DNA of 64,000 bases from positions 434,001 through 498,000 of the forward strand of contig OZ242009.1 of NCBI GenBank assembly GCA_965204715.1. The letters run 5' to 3'. The position numbers and the translations under genes were made by a program. The DNA is from CATOSP01 sp965204715. Lineage in GTDB: Bacteria > Chloroflexota > Dehalococcoidia > Lucifugimonadales > UBA3495. This document shows, piece after piece, positions 16,434 to 25,265 of the stretch (its first letter is position 1; each line of letters starts with the position of its first letter). The notes under the pieces were generated by a model. It saw only the letters and a list, made by a program, of their open reading frames with translations, searched no databases and was not told where the DNA came from.

Positions 16434-17348
16434 ATGGATGCCAACGAGACCATCGTATTCTTCAATGGAGAACTGAGACCCGAAAGCCAGGTCGGTATAT
16501 CCATACGCGACCGGGGTTATCTTTTGGGCGATGCCGTCTTTGACGCCACCCGTACCTTCGACGGCTCGCCCTTCAAACTCCGGGAGCACATCCACCGGCT
16601 CTACGACTCCCTCCGCTACCTTCGCATCGACCCCGGCATGGACATGGACGATATGGAGCGGTGGTCGCTGGAGGTCGTCAAACACAACCACCCGCTGCTA
16701 CCTCCGGGCCAGGACATGTGGGTGATGCAGAGGATCAGCCGCGGCGTCGATGCGACGGGACCCAATGACCGGCCCGGTCCCACGGTGCTAATCGAGAGCC
16801 ACGCCATCCCCTTCGCCCGCCGCGCCCCCCTGTACCGGGACGGAGTGCGGGTAATCACCCCCTCGGTGCCCCGGATACCTCCCCGGTTCCAAAGCCCCCG
16901 GGCCAAGACCCACAACTACCTGAACCTGGTCCTGGGCGACCTGGAAGCCCAGGCCACCGACCCCGACTCCTGGGCCGTGCTGCTGGACGAAAGCGGCAAC
17001 CTCACCGAGGGCCGCGGTTCCAACATCTTCCTGGTCAAGGACGGCGAGGTATGCACCCCCCGCGGCCAGTTCGTACTGGAAGGGATCACCCGTGGGATAG
17101 TTTTGGACCTAGCCACCGGTCTTGACCTGCCCGTCGCTGAGAAGGACCTGGACCTGTTCGACGCCTACACCGCCGACGAAGCGTTCCTGACCTCCACAAG
17201 CCTGTGCATCTGCCCGGTATCCGCGGTCAACGGCGCGACGGTCGGAGACGGCAAAGTGCCCGGCCCGGTAACGCAGCGGTTGATGTCGGCCTTCAGCGAC
17301 CTGGCGGGCATGGACTACGTGGCCCAGTACCTGTCGCATTTGCCGTAG
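16434..17348 (+). CDS. Class IV aminotransferase (branched-chain/D-amino-acid type)
   Basis: A 304-residue PLP-dependent fold-type IV enzyme. IRDRGYLLGDAVFDATRTF near residues 22-40, the PLP lysine in AKTHNYLNLVLGDLEA near 158-173 and ESGNLTEGRGSNIFLV near 186-201 are family signatures of IlvE, Dat and aminodeoxychorismate lyase. The start has CGGAGGGAACCTC directly before the ATG. There is no adjacent pathway gene that would settle the substrate. A single gene upstream of a HicB antitoxin. Confidence 0.87.
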   Translation: MDANETIVFFNGELRPESQVGISIRDRGYLLGDAVFDATRTFDGSPFKLREHIHRLYDSLRYLRIDPGMDMDDMERWSLEVVKHNHPLLPPGQDMWVMQRISRGVDATGPNDRPGPTVLIESHAIPFARRAPLYRDGVRVITPSVPRIPPRFQSPRAKTHNYLNLVLGDLEAQATDPDSWAVLLDESGNLTEGRGSNIFLVKDGEVCTPRGQFVLEGITRGIVLDLATGLDLPVAEKDLDLFDAYTADEAFLTSTSLCICPVSAVNGATVGDGKVPGPVTQRLMSAFSDLAGMDYVAQYLSHLP

Positions 17349-17475
17349 CCCCGATGTTTGATCCCGAAGGGATGACCGGCAGGTAGACGGGGCATTCGCT
17401 CCGCGTCCTGAGCGGAACTTCCGACGCCAACATCCCGTTTGAACCCTTATGCCGACGCTTGCACGGGAAACATCA

Positions 17476-17685
17476 ATGGTCAAACATGAGACCATCATCT
17501 ATTGGAACAACAGAGACCAGGCGTTCATCGCCAAGATGCCGGAGTTGGCTGGGGGCGCTGCTGACGGGAAGACCTGCCGGGAGGCCGTGGCCAACGTTGA
17601 GGTTATAATGCAGGAGTGGATTGACGCCGCGCAGGAAATGGGCTGGCCTATCCCGGAACCGAAGGGCCGGCTCATGTTCGCCTGA
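17476..17685 (+). CDS. HicB-family antitoxin, orphan
   Basis: A 69-residue HicB-like protein (UPF0150 fold): IIYWNNRDQAFIAKMPELAG near the start, then GKTCREAVANVEVIMQEWIDAA, then IPEPKGR. HicB antitoxins normally sit beside a small HicA toxin, but none is seen on either side, so this is an orphan or acts elsewhere. The ATG at 17476 is preferred over 17449 because family members start here. Confidence 0.78.
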   Translation: MVKHETIIYWNNRDQAFIAKMPELAGGAADGKTCREAVANVEVIMQEWIDAAQEMGWPIPEPKGRLMFA

Positions 17686-17749
17686 ACCCGGTAATCATCA
17701 CTCGATAGTATCGCCGCCCAAAGTCCTCGCACATCAGGGGAGTGCCGCT

Positions 17750-18694
17750 ATGCCTGAGCTCGTAGAGCAGCTTGTAGAATCTTCAGAACCGGAGCGCCTT
17801 GCCACCGGGTTCGAGTTTACCGAGGGTCCCGTCTGGAGCGTGGACGGCGGCTATTGGCTCTTCGTGGACATCCGCCGCAGCCTTATATTCCGCATGGCCC
17901 CCGGCGGGGAGCCTGAGATTTTCCGGGAGAACAGCAACGGCTCCAACGGGCTGACCTTCGACCTCCAGGGCCGCCTCGTCATGTGCGAGGGCGACGGCCG
18001 CCGCCTCACCCGCATGGAGCCGGACGGGAGCATCACTCCCATCGCTGAACGGTCGGACGGGTTGACGAGCGGGGCGGCGGGCGGGATTGAAGGGAAACGG
18101 CTGAACCGCCCCAACGACGTGGTGGTGCGCTCCGACGGCAGCGTATACTTCACCAACCCCAGCGGCCGGATCGAAGAATCGGAGCGTGAACTGGACTTTG
18201 CCGGAGTCCACCGCATTGATCCCGACGGCAACGTCAGCGCCGTAACCGGCGACCTGCGCTTCCCCAACGGCATCGCCTTCTCCCCCGACGAGCGCGTGCT
18301 CTATGTGGCCATCACCCGGCGCGACGACGCCTGCATCCAGGCAAAGGAGCGGGGCGAGGCCGGCACCCATCAACTGATTCGCGCCTTCGATGTGGCCGCC
18401 GACGGCTCCCTCAGCAACGAGCGGGTCTTCGCCAACATGTTTTCAGCCTCCGACGGCGTTCCCGACGGCATGAAGGTGGACAGCGAGGGCCGGGTCTTCT
18501 GCACCGGCCCGGAAGGCTGTTGGGTATTCGACTCCGCGGGCAACCCCCTGGGCATCATCCGGCTGCCGGAGATACCCGCCAATTGCGCCTGGGGCGGGCC
18601 GGACCACCGCACCATGCTTTTCACCGCCCGCACCTCGGTCTACAGCCTGCGCATGAAGAACCCGGGCGTCCGGTTGCCCCGCGCGAGTCAGTAG
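17750..18694 (+). CDS. SMP-30/gluconolactonase family protein
   Basis: A 314-residue six-bladed propeller lactonase. EGPVWSVDGGYWLFVDI near residues 24-40 has the metal-binding glutamate; RPNDVVVRSDGSVYFTNPSG near 122-141, LRFPNGIAFSPDERVLYVA near 166-184 and VPDGMKVDSEGRVFCTGP near 240-257 supply the asparagine and aspartate ligands. This is the SMP-30/gluconolactonase pattern (sugar lactone hydrolysis). AGGGGAG precedes the ATG. Together with the flavoprotein and enolase-type genes downstream it may belong to a catabolic set. Confidence 0.87.
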   Translation: MPELVEQLVESSEPERLATGFEFTEGPVWSVDGGYWLFVDIRRSLIFRMAPGGEPEIFRENSNGSNGLTFDLQGRLVMCEGDGRRLTRMEPDGSITPIAERSDGLTSGAAGGIEGKRLNRPNDVVVRSDGSVYFTNPSGRIEESERELDFAGVHRIDPDGNVSAVTGDLRFPNGIAFSPDERVLYVAITRRDDACIQAKERGEAGTHQLIRAFDVAADGSLSNERVFANMFSASDGVPDGMKVDSEGRVFCTGPEGCWVFDSAGNPLGIIRLPEIPANCAWGGPDHRTMLFTARTSVYSLRMKNPGVRLPRASQ

Positions 18695-18788
18695 ATAGTG
18701 GTCAGTATCCGGTGGTCAGCGCCAGCAACCGGTTGCGAGCCACTCTCCAACAATCACCAATTACCTGCCACCAAAGACTGGAGAGAGC

Positions 18789-19931
18789 ATGGCAATATAC
18801 GATGCAATAGTAATCGGCGTCGGGGGCATGGGCAGCGCCGCCCTCTACCAGATGGCCCGGCGGGGCATGAAGGTCATCGGCCTGGACCGCTACGACATCC
18901 CCAACGACATGGGGTCTTCCCACGGCATCAGCCGGATCATCCGCCTGACCTATCACGAAGACCCATCCTACGTCCCCCTGCTGCGCCGGTCCTACGAGCT
19001 GTGGCGTCAACTGGAGAACACGGCCAACGAGCGCTTGCTGATCAGCACCGGCATCATCAACGCCGGGAAAGAGACGAGCAGCGTGTTCCAGGGGTCGAAG
19101 GAGTCCTGCGAGATTCACAACGTTCCCTACGAGGTCATGTCCGGACCGGAGGTCAACCAGAGGTTTCCCGGCTACCGGCTTCCCGAGGACTCGGTGGCGG
19201 TTTACCAGGCCGACGGGGGGTTCCTGCTCTCCGAGCGTTGCATCGTCGCCAACGTCAACGCTGCCCTGGAGTTGGGCGCAGAGGTGCACGGACGGGAACC
19301 GGCCATCTTCTGGAGGCCGACCCGCGCTGGTGTCCGGGTGGAGACCCATCGTTCCGACTACGACGCCCGCAGGCTGGTCATCGCCGCCGGGGCCTGGTCC
19401 GGAGAGATGGAGTCCATCCTGAAACCCATTGCCATCCCCGAGCGCCAGGTGCTGGGCTGGTTCCAGCCCTCCCAACCGGAACTGTTCCGCCCCGACCGTT
19501 TCCCCGTGTTCAGCGCCGAGTTCGAGGAAGGACGGTACTACGGCTACCCGTCCTACGGAATCCCCGGTTTCAAGATAGGCAAGTACAATCACCTGCGGCA
19601 GCAGGTCTCGCCCGACTCGATGGACCGGGACGCCCACCCCGAGGATGAAATGGCGCTCCGTGGGTTCACCCGCCGGTATATGCCGCTGGCCGCCGGGCCG
19701 ACGCTTGCCCTCAAGACCTGCATCTTCACCAACACGCCCGACGAGCACTTCATCCTGGACGTGCATCCCGGCTACCCCCAGGTGTCCATCGCCGCCGGCT
19801 TCTCCGGCCACGGCTTCAAGTTTTGCAGCGTGGTCGGCGAGATAATGGCCGACCTGGCCCAGGAAGGCGACACCCGGCACGACCTGGGCCTGTTCCGCCT
19901 CAACCGGTTCGACGGCATCAAGTCCGAGTAA
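18789..19931 (+). CDS. Sarcosine/N-methyltryptophan oxidase-like flavoprotein
   Basis: A 380-residue FAD-dependent amine oxidase of the MSOX/SolA type. VIGVGGMGSAALYQMARRG (about residues 8-26) is the Rossmann dinucleotide site, and SSHGISRIIRL near 43-53 is typical. KTCIFTNTPDEHFILD near 309-324 contains the cysteine to which FAD is covalently attached in monomeric sarcosine oxidase, and the C-terminal AGFSGHGFKF is conserved. It would oxidise an N-methyl amino acid with release of peroxide and formaldehyde. GGAGAGAGC precedes the ATG. Substrate is unknown. Confidence 0.87.
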   Translation: MAIYDAIVIGVGGMGSAALYQMARRGMKVIGLDRYDIPNDMGSSHGISRIIRLTYHEDPSYVPLLRRSYELWRQLENTANERLLISTGIINAGKETSSVFQGSKESCEIHNVPYEVMSGPEVNQRFPGYRLPEDSVAVYQADGGFLLSERCIVANVNAALELGAEVHGREPAIFWRPTRAGVRVETHRSDYDARRLVIAAGAWSGEMESILKPIAIPERQVLGWFQPSQPELFRPDRFPVFSAEFEEGRYYGYPSYGIPGFKIGKYNHLRQQVSPDSMDRDAHPEDEMALRGFTRRYMPLAAGPTLALKTCIFTNTPDEHFILDVHPGYPQVSIAAGFSGHGFKFCSVVGEIMADLAQEGDTRHDLGLFRLNRFDGIKSE

Positions 19932-20009
19932 CATGGGCCCGGGATAATAGTCGCATATGCGTCGTGTCACCCTATGGAGATGTCTCCCGGCCATTAGCAA
20001 GGAGGACCC

Positions 20010-21185
20010 ATGAAAATCACCGACATCGAAGCCATCGCCCTGGTCTGGCCTCCCCCGGAAAAACACTTCTGGACGGCCCTGCGCCCCATCGGAAGGGTCA
20101 ACGAACTGATGGTCCGGGTCTACACCGACGATGGAATCATCGGCATCGGCGAGGCCCACGGCGCAGGCATGGGCTTCCCCGGCACCTACCGGGAGACCGC
20201 CGATGGCGCAATCGAGGCTGCCGGGGCCTCCAAGCTGGTGGTGGAGGTGCTGAAGCCCCTGCTGACCGGCGAGGACCCACTGGACAATGAGCGGCTGTGG
20301 GAAAAGATGTTCCGTCTCAACCACCAGATAGGTTGGGCCGGCGCCGGATGGGGACGCCCCCAGGTGCTGACCGCCATTGCCGGAGTGGACATCGCACTCT
20401 GGGACATCAAGGGCAAGGCCGCCAACCTGCCCGTCTACAAACTCCTCGGCGGCGCACGCAACACCGTTCCCTGCTACGTTACCGGCGGATATTACCAGGA
20501 CGGCAAGACCGTCTCCGACCTCGTGCATGAGTGCGAGACCTACGCCGACATGGGCTACCGGGCCATCAAGCTGAAGATCGGCCACGTCTCCGTAGAAGAA
20601 GACGTCGAGCGCGTCCGCGCTGTCCGGGAGTCCCTGGGCCCCGACATGGACCTGATGCTGGACGTCAACGAGGGCTACGACGTGCCCACGGCCATCCGCG
20701 CCGCCCGGCTGCTGGAGCCTTATGACATACGCTGGCTGGAGGAGCCGGTCCACTGGTACGACCGCATCGAGGGGCTGGGCAAGGTGGCCGAGTCCACCAC
20801 CATCCCCATTGCCTCCGGGGAGAACGCCCAGCATCGCTGGGACGCCCGGGACCTCATCAACCGGGGCGGCGTCAAGGTCATGCAGTTCGACTGCACCCGC
20901 AACTCCGGCATCACCGAATGCCTCAAGATTGCCGGAATGTGCGCCATGAACAACGTGCGCCTTGCCCCCCATCACGACCCGCAGGTCCACGGCCACCTGG
21001 TTGCCGGACTGGATGTTGGCGAGATCGTGGAGACTTTCCCCACCGCCGACCGCGACCCCATCTGGGAGGAACTGTTCACCGTCCGTCCCGAAATCAGGAA
21101 CAGCGAAATGACCCTGCTCGACCGCCCCGGTTGGGGCATAGAACTGGACGAAGGAGCGCTCAGGGCCAGGGGCGTGTGGGCCTGA
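20010..21185 (+). CDS. Mandelate racemase/muconate lactonizing enzyme family protein
   Basis: A 391-residue enolase-superfamily protein. AIKLKIG near residues 186-192 holds the KxK pair, LMLDVNEGYD near 213-222, WLEEPVHW near 240-247 and IASGENAQHRW near 266-276 the three metal ligands, and LAPHHDPQVHGHL near 315-327 a catalytic histidine region. This fits an MR/MLE-type dehydratase or racemase acting on a sugar acid or similar carboxylate. AAGGAGGACCC precedes the ATG. It lies 78 bp after the flavoprotein, on the same strand, and may share a transcript. Confidence 0.87.
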   Translation: MKITDIEAIALVWPPPEKHFWTALRPIGRVNELMVRVYTDDGIIGIGEAHGAGMGFPGTYRETADGAIEAAGASKLVVEVLKPLLTGEDPLDNERLWEKMFRLNHQIGWAGAGWGRPQVLTAIAGVDIALWDIKGKAANLPVYKLLGGARNTVPCYVTGGYYQDGKTVSDLVHECETYADMGYRAIKLKIGHVSVEEDVERVRAVRESLGPDMDLMLDVNEGYDVPTAIRAARLLEPYDIRWLEEPVHWYDRIEGLGKVAESTTIPIASGENAQHRWDARDLINRGGVKVMQFDCTRNSGITECLKIAGMCAMNNVRLAPHHDPQVHGHLVAGLDVGEIVETFPTADRDPIWEELFTVRPEIRNSEMTLLDRPGWGIELDEGALRARGVWA

Positions 21186-21244
21186 GATTTCTACACAACG
21201 CCCTGTAATGTGAAAATACCGCCCGTCAGCCCGCTCCGACCCGT

Positions 21245-21265
21245 CATCCCGCGAGGGCGGGAATC
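21245..21265. repeat. dRS3-like palindromic repeat, copy 2
   Basis: CATCCCGCGAGGGCGGGAATC in the gap between the enolase-type and PAC2 genes is an imperfect copy of the ATTCCC-N8-GGGAAT palindrome found at 4400-4419. Confidence 0.6.
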
Positions 21266-21321
21266 CATAACCCCAACCAGCCGCGTTTTTCATAGAAAAA
21301 TCACTACCCGCAAAGGAAGCA

Positions 21322-22209
21322 ATGAACTACCTGACCATCCATGAAAGACCCGACGTACAACTCGACCAGATGATCATCGCCTTTGCCGGTTGGGCTGATG
21401 CCGCCGAGGCCGCCACCAATACCGTCAAGTACGTCCAGCGCCGTCTGAACGCCCGCAAGTTCGCGGAGATAGACGCGGAAGACTTCTACGACTTCACCCA
21501 GACCCGCCCAACCTCCATGCGCACCAAGGACGGGCGGCGCAGGATTCGCTGGCCCGCCAACGAGTTCTCCTGGGCGATGAAGCCTGACGGTTCCAGCGGA
21601 CTGCTGTTCTTCCTGGGCGTGGAACCCAACCTCCGCTGGCGGGCCTTCTCCCAGACCATCGCCGGACTGGCCCGGGACATGGGGGTCAAGACCGTGGTCC
21701 ACATGGGCGCACTCCTGGACGCGGTGCCTCACACCCGCACCGTCCGGGTGACCGGCTCGTCCACCGACCCGAAGCTGCGGGAAGCCTTCGAGAACCGGGA
21801 AATCCGCTCTTCCAACTACCAGGGTCCCACCGGCATCAGCTCCGTGGTGCTGGAAGCCTGCGCCAACGAGGGGATGGACTACGCTTCGATATGGGGCCAC
21901 ACATCCCACTACCTCCAGGCCGCGCCCAACTACCGGGTCAGCCTGACCATGGCCAAATCTCTCTCCCGCCTGCTGAACATCCCCCTATACCTGGAAGAAC
22001 TGGACTCTGCCGCCCGCACCTTCGATGAAGAGGTGGAAAAGGCTATCGGCAACGACGAGCAGGTACGCTCCTACGTGGAGAAACTGGAAGCCCGCTACGA
22101 CGAAGCAACGCCCCCCACTGAAATGCCCGACCCGTCGGAACTGGTCCGCGACCTGGAGCAGTATCTAAGATCAGAACAGCGGCGAAGGCCGGGGGATGCT
22201 GGGGGGTGA
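21322..22209 (+). CDS. PAC2-family protein
   Basis: A 295-residue protein of the PAC2 (proteasome-assembly-chaperone-like, DUF75) family. MIIAFAGWADAAEAATNTV near residues 17-35 is the opening motif, MGALLDAVPHTRTVRVTG near 130-147 the central one, and YQGPTGISSVV plus SIWGHTSHYLQAAPN complete it. Bacterial PAC2 proteins are trimeric carboxylate-amine-ligase-like proteins of unclear role. AGGAAGCA lies just before the ATG. Its end overlaps the annotated start of the methyltransferase by 14 bases. Confidence 0.85.
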   Translation: MNYLTIHERPDVQLDQMIIAFAGWADAAEAATNTVKYVQRRLNARKFAEIDAEDFYDFTQTRPTSMRTKDGRRRIRWPANEFSWAMKPDGSSGLLFFLGVEPNLRWRAFSQTIAGLARDMGVKTVVHMGALLDAVPHTRTVRVTGSSTDPKLREAFENREIRSSNYQGPTGISSVVLEACANEGMDYASIWGHTSHYLQAAPNYRVSLTMAKSLSRLLNIPLYLEELDSAARTFDEEVEKAIGNDEQVRSYVEKLEARYDEATPPTEMPDPSELVRDLEQYLRSEQRRRPGDAGG

Positions 22210-23866
22210 GGGTTGGTCGTCTGCCTATGCTGATACCCGTGCGGATGCAGGATTCGACTGGTGGCGCGACTTGAGTATCGAGACAAACACCCTCTACTAC
22301 GGGGACTGCCTGGACTGGATGCAGCGTTGGGACGACGCTTGCGTTGACCTGATTTACCTGGACCCGCCCTTCAACTCCAACGCCAACTACAACATCCTCT
22401 ATTCAGCCGACGGCGGCGGGCAGGCGCAGTACCGCGCCTTCGACGACACGTGGACATGGGATGAAGCGGCGGCAGGGCGATTGGCCATGTACCAAAGCGC
22501 CGTCGGAAGGCCCGCCCATAACGCCATCATGGGGCTGAACCTGATGCTCGGCCATTCGGGTATGCTGGCCTATCTCACCTACATGGCCGAACGTCTGGAG
22601 CAGATGCACCGGCTCCTCAAGCCGACGGGTTCTATCTACCTCCATTGCGACCCCACGGCCAGCCACTATCTGAAAGTCATAATGGACGCCGTGTTCGGGG
22701 CAGCTAATTTCCGCAGTGAAATCATTTGGAAGCGGAGCCATTCCCATAATAGTGCTAAACGATATGGTCCGGTCCACGACGTAATTCTATTCTTCACAAA
22801 GTCAGACACCTACACATGGACCAACATGCGCCAGCCGTATGACCCCGAATACATTGAACGTTACTTCAAGTTCGACGATGGTGACGGGCGCGGCTTCTAT
22901 TGGACCGGCGACATAACAGGCAGTGGGACACGCAACGGCGAGACCGGTAAAGAGTGGCGTGGATTCAACCCTACTGAAAAGCGACGTCACTGGATGGTAT
23001 CTCCGGCTGACCTTGATGCACTTGACAAAGATGGCCGCATATATTGGCCACCAACACCGGGCGCTTGGCCCAAGCTTAAACGCTACTTGTCCGAGGCCAA
23101 AGGAATTCCATTACAAGATATAATTGGAAATATCTATGGTCTTTCGACAATGGGATCATCGCGCTCTGAACGCCTCGGCTACCCGACACAAAAACCCCTG
23201 GCCTTACTTGAACGCATCATTCAAGCATCATCAAACGAAGACGATGTCGTGCTTGACCCATTTTGCGGCTGCGGCACGGCCATAGACGCCGCACGGCGGT
23301 TAAATCGCCAGTGGGTCGGCGTAGACATTTCTTCTTTCGCTATTGACCTGATTATCGAGAGGCGGTTGCAGGACAGGACAACTCCGACGCGGGGCATCCC
23401 ATACGACATGGCATCTGCCAGCAAACTCGCCCGTGAGCAACCCTTCAATTTCGAGTCATGGGCGGTGACACGTCTACCGGGGTTCGCGCCCAACGCGAAG
23501 CAGGTCGCAGATAGCGGCGTTGATGGACGGGCCACACTCGCAACGAAACCTGACAATCACGACTCCCGTTTAGCGTTAGCGCAGATAAAGGGTGGCAAGT
23601 TCAACTTAGGCTCGCTGCGTGACTTCATAGGCGTTACGGAGCGGGACAAAGCGGCTCTGGGGTGCTTCGTGACGCTATATCCTGTGATGACTCCGGCGAC
23701 CCGAAGTGCTGTAGCCGACTTCGGGAAAGTCAGCGTCTCAGGATATGAATATCCCCGAATGCAAATCTGGCCAATCAGCAACTACTTCGAGAAGCGGATG
23801 CCGCTACTGCCCATCATGGCCGACCCGTATTCGGGCAAGCCGCTGCTGCAGGATAGGCTCTTGTAA
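22196..23866 (+). CDS. DNA methyltransferase fused to probable PD-(D/E)xK nuclease domain
   Basis: A protein of up to 556 residues. The N-terminal two thirds is an N4/N6 DNA methyltransferase: YLDPPFNSNANYN (about residues 53-65) is the catalytic DPPF motif and VVLDPFCGCGTAIDAARR (about 349-366) the SAM site. The order, catalytic motif first, is beta-class. The last third has DGRATLATK... then LALAQIKGGKFNLGSLRDFIG, resembling the D...QxK site of Mrr-like nucleases. The start is uncertain: a TTG at 22271 before SIETNTLYY is also possible. Base composition in the middle is lower in GC than neighbours, suggesting transfer. A tail fragment of a second copy lies at 50276-50445. Confidence 0.83.
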   Translation: MLGGEGWSSAYADTRADAGFDWWRDLSIETNTLYYGDCLDWMQRWDDACVDLIYLDPPFNSNANYNILYSADGGGQAQYRAFDDTWTWDEAAAGRLAMYQSAVGRPAHNAIMGLNLMLGHSGMLAYLTYMAERLEQMHRLLKPTGSIYLHCDPTASHYLKVIMDAVFGAANFRSEIIWKRSHSHNSAKRYGPVHDVILFFTKSDTYTWTNMRQPYDPEYIERYFKFDDGDGRGFYWTGDITGSGTRNGETGKEWRGFNPTEKRRHWMVSPADLDALDKDGRIYWPPTPGAWPKLKRYLSEAKGIPLQDIIGNIYGLSTMGSSRSERLGYPTQKPLALLERIIQASSNEDDVVLDPFCGCGTAIDAARRLNRQWVGVDISSFAIDLIIERRLQDRTTPTRGIPYDMASASKLAREQPFNFESWAVTRLPGFAPNAKQVADSGVDGRATLATKPDNHDSRLALAQIKGGKFNLGSLRDFIGVTERDKAALGCFVTLYPVMTPATRSAVADFGKVSVSGYEYPRMQIWPISNYFEKRMPLLPIMADPYSGKPLLQDRLL

Positions 23867-23883
23867 TTGGAGGTGTGAACCAA

Positions 23884-24003
23884 ATGCCTTCGGTATTCGC
23901 CTTGATGCGTATCGATGCAGAATTCAATCCTGTTTATTCAGACTTCTTGAAGCCCGTGATAGAGTCCAACGGAATTGACGTCATCCGCGCTGATGACATC
24001 TAG
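23884..24003 (+). pseudogene. 5' stub of a gene cut by IS630
   Basis: A 39-codon stub starting 15 bases after the methyltransferase stop, with a strong GGAGG at 23869-23873. It encodes VFALMRIDAEFN followed by VYSDFLKPVIE and GIDVIRADDI, a pattern like the first strand-helix-strand of nucleoside deoxyribosyltransferase/TIR-like nucleotide-binding proteins. It stops at the first TAG, inside the IS630 terminus. The rest of the gene is not found beyond the element, so a deletion accompanied or followed the insertion. The family assignment is tentative. Confidence 0.55.
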
Positions 24004-25231
24004 TGGACGGCCATCATTGAACTGATGACTGGCAGGGTATCATGGGTTGGCAGCCTGAGAAGTTCGAGAAGTGGGGGTGAGGCGATGGTCAAGAAATACC
24101 GGGTGCATCTGACGGGACAGGAGCAGGAGGAGCTGAAAGGGCTGGTGTCCAAGGGCAGGGAGGCGGCTTACCGGCAGACTCACGCCCGCATTCTGTTGCT
24201 CTGCGATGAGAATCAGGACAGCGGGGCCATGCGGGACGCGGATATAGCCTGGGCCCTGAAGGTGGGCACCGCCACGGTGGAGCGGGTGCGCCGGCTCTGC
24301 GTGGAGGAGGGTTTGGCCAGGGCCCTGGGACGCAAGGAGCAACTGAACCGCCGCCCCAGGAAACTGGACGGTGAGGGCGAGGCCCACCTGACGGCCCTGG
24401 CCTGCTCCCAGCCGCCCGGCGGCCGGGCCGGCTGGACATTGCAACTGCTGGCTGACCGGCTGGTGGAACGGGAGGTTGTGGAGAGCATCAGCCCGGAGAC
24501 GGTGCGCCGGTGTCTGAAAAAAAACCGGTTCAAGCCCTGGCTGAAGGAAAGCTGGTGCATCCCGCCCAGGGCCAATGCCGGGTTCGTCTGCGCCATGGAG
24601 GACGTGCTGGAGGTATATCACCGCCAGTTCGAGGACAACGAGGTGCTGGTGTGCCTGGACGAGACCAGCAAACAGCAGGTGAAGGAAACCCGCTGGCCGC
24701 GGCTGGACCGGCCTGGGGCGCCAGCCTGCTACGATTACGAATACCAGCGCAATGGAGTGAGCAACCTGTTCATGCTGTTCGCGCCTCTGGAGGGGTGGCG
24801 CCGGGTGGAGGTGGCGGACCAGCGCACCAATGCCGACTGGGCGGAGGTGGTGCGGCAACTGGTGGACGTGGACTACCCGGACAGGGACCGGATAGTGCTG
24901 GTGATGGACAATCTGAACACGCATCACCCGTCGTCGCTGTACGAGGCATTTGAGCTTGGGGAGGCGCGGCGCATTGCGGCGAGGCTGGAGATCCACTACA
25001 CGCCGAAGCATGGAAGCTGGCTGAACATGGCAGAGAGCGAATTGGCGGTGCTGGCCCGGCAGTGCCTGGACCGTCGGATTCCCAACCAGGACGTCCTGAA
25101 ACACGAAACCGGAGCCTGGCAGGGACAGCGAAACCGCGATGCGATTCAGGCCCAGTGGCACTTCACCACTCAGGACGCCCGAATCAAGCTCAAGTCCCTA
25201 TACCCATCAATACAATAGTGGCAGACTACTA
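24001..25231 (+). mobile_element. IS630-family insertion sequence
   Basis: The element is bounded by TA dinucleotides at 24001-24002 and 25230-25231, the target duplicated by IS630/Tc1-type elements. The terminal 30 bases form an imperfect inverted repeat: the left end begins TAGTGGACGGCCATCATTGA and the right end, read inward, TAGTAGTCTGCCACTATTGT. The transposase fills most of it. It interrupts the gene that follows the methyltransferase. Confidence 0.8.
24085..25218 (+). CDS. IS630-family transposase
   Basis: A 377-residue transposase. The first 130 residues hold helix-turn-helix segments (ADIAWALKVGTATVERVRRL near 52-71 and a second near 125-140). The DDE catalytic triad is seen as VCLDETSK (about 191-198), VMDNLNTH (about 271-278) and GSWLNMAESEL (about 311-321). 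No frameshift or stop is present, so it looks functional. The start at 24085 (MVKKYRV) fits the family better than 24025. Confidence 0.9.
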   Translation: MVKKYRVHLTGQEQEELKGLVSKGREAAYRQTHARILLLCDENQDSGAMRDADIAWALKVGTATVERVRRLCVEEGLARALGRKEQLNRRPRKLDGEGEAHLTALACSQPPGGRAGWTLQLLADRLVEREVVESISPETVRRCLKKNRFKPWLKESWCIPPRANAGFVCAMEDVLEVYHRQFEDNEVLVCLDETSKQQVKETRWPRLDRPGAPACYDYEYQRNGVSNLFMLFAPLEGWRRVEVADQRTNADWAEVVRQLVDVDYPDRDRIVLVMDNLNTHHPSSLYEAFELGEARRIAARLEIHYTPKHGSWLNMAESELAVLARQCLDRRIPNQDVLKHETGAWQGQRNRDAIQAQWHFTTQDARIKLKSLYPSIQ

Positions 25232-25265
25232 GTGCTTTCGTGCTGTGCTGTTGATGGGTGGACAC

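Noticed and set aside
18702..21293. An 863-codon open frame on the minus strand
   Set aside because: It lies opposite two clear genes (flavoprotein and enolase-superfamily enzyme) with full motif support; it is a shadow of GC-rich codon bias.
24040..25161. A 373-codon frame antisense to the IS630 transposase
   Set aside because: The plus-strand transposase has a clear DDE triad; the antisense frame has no domain.
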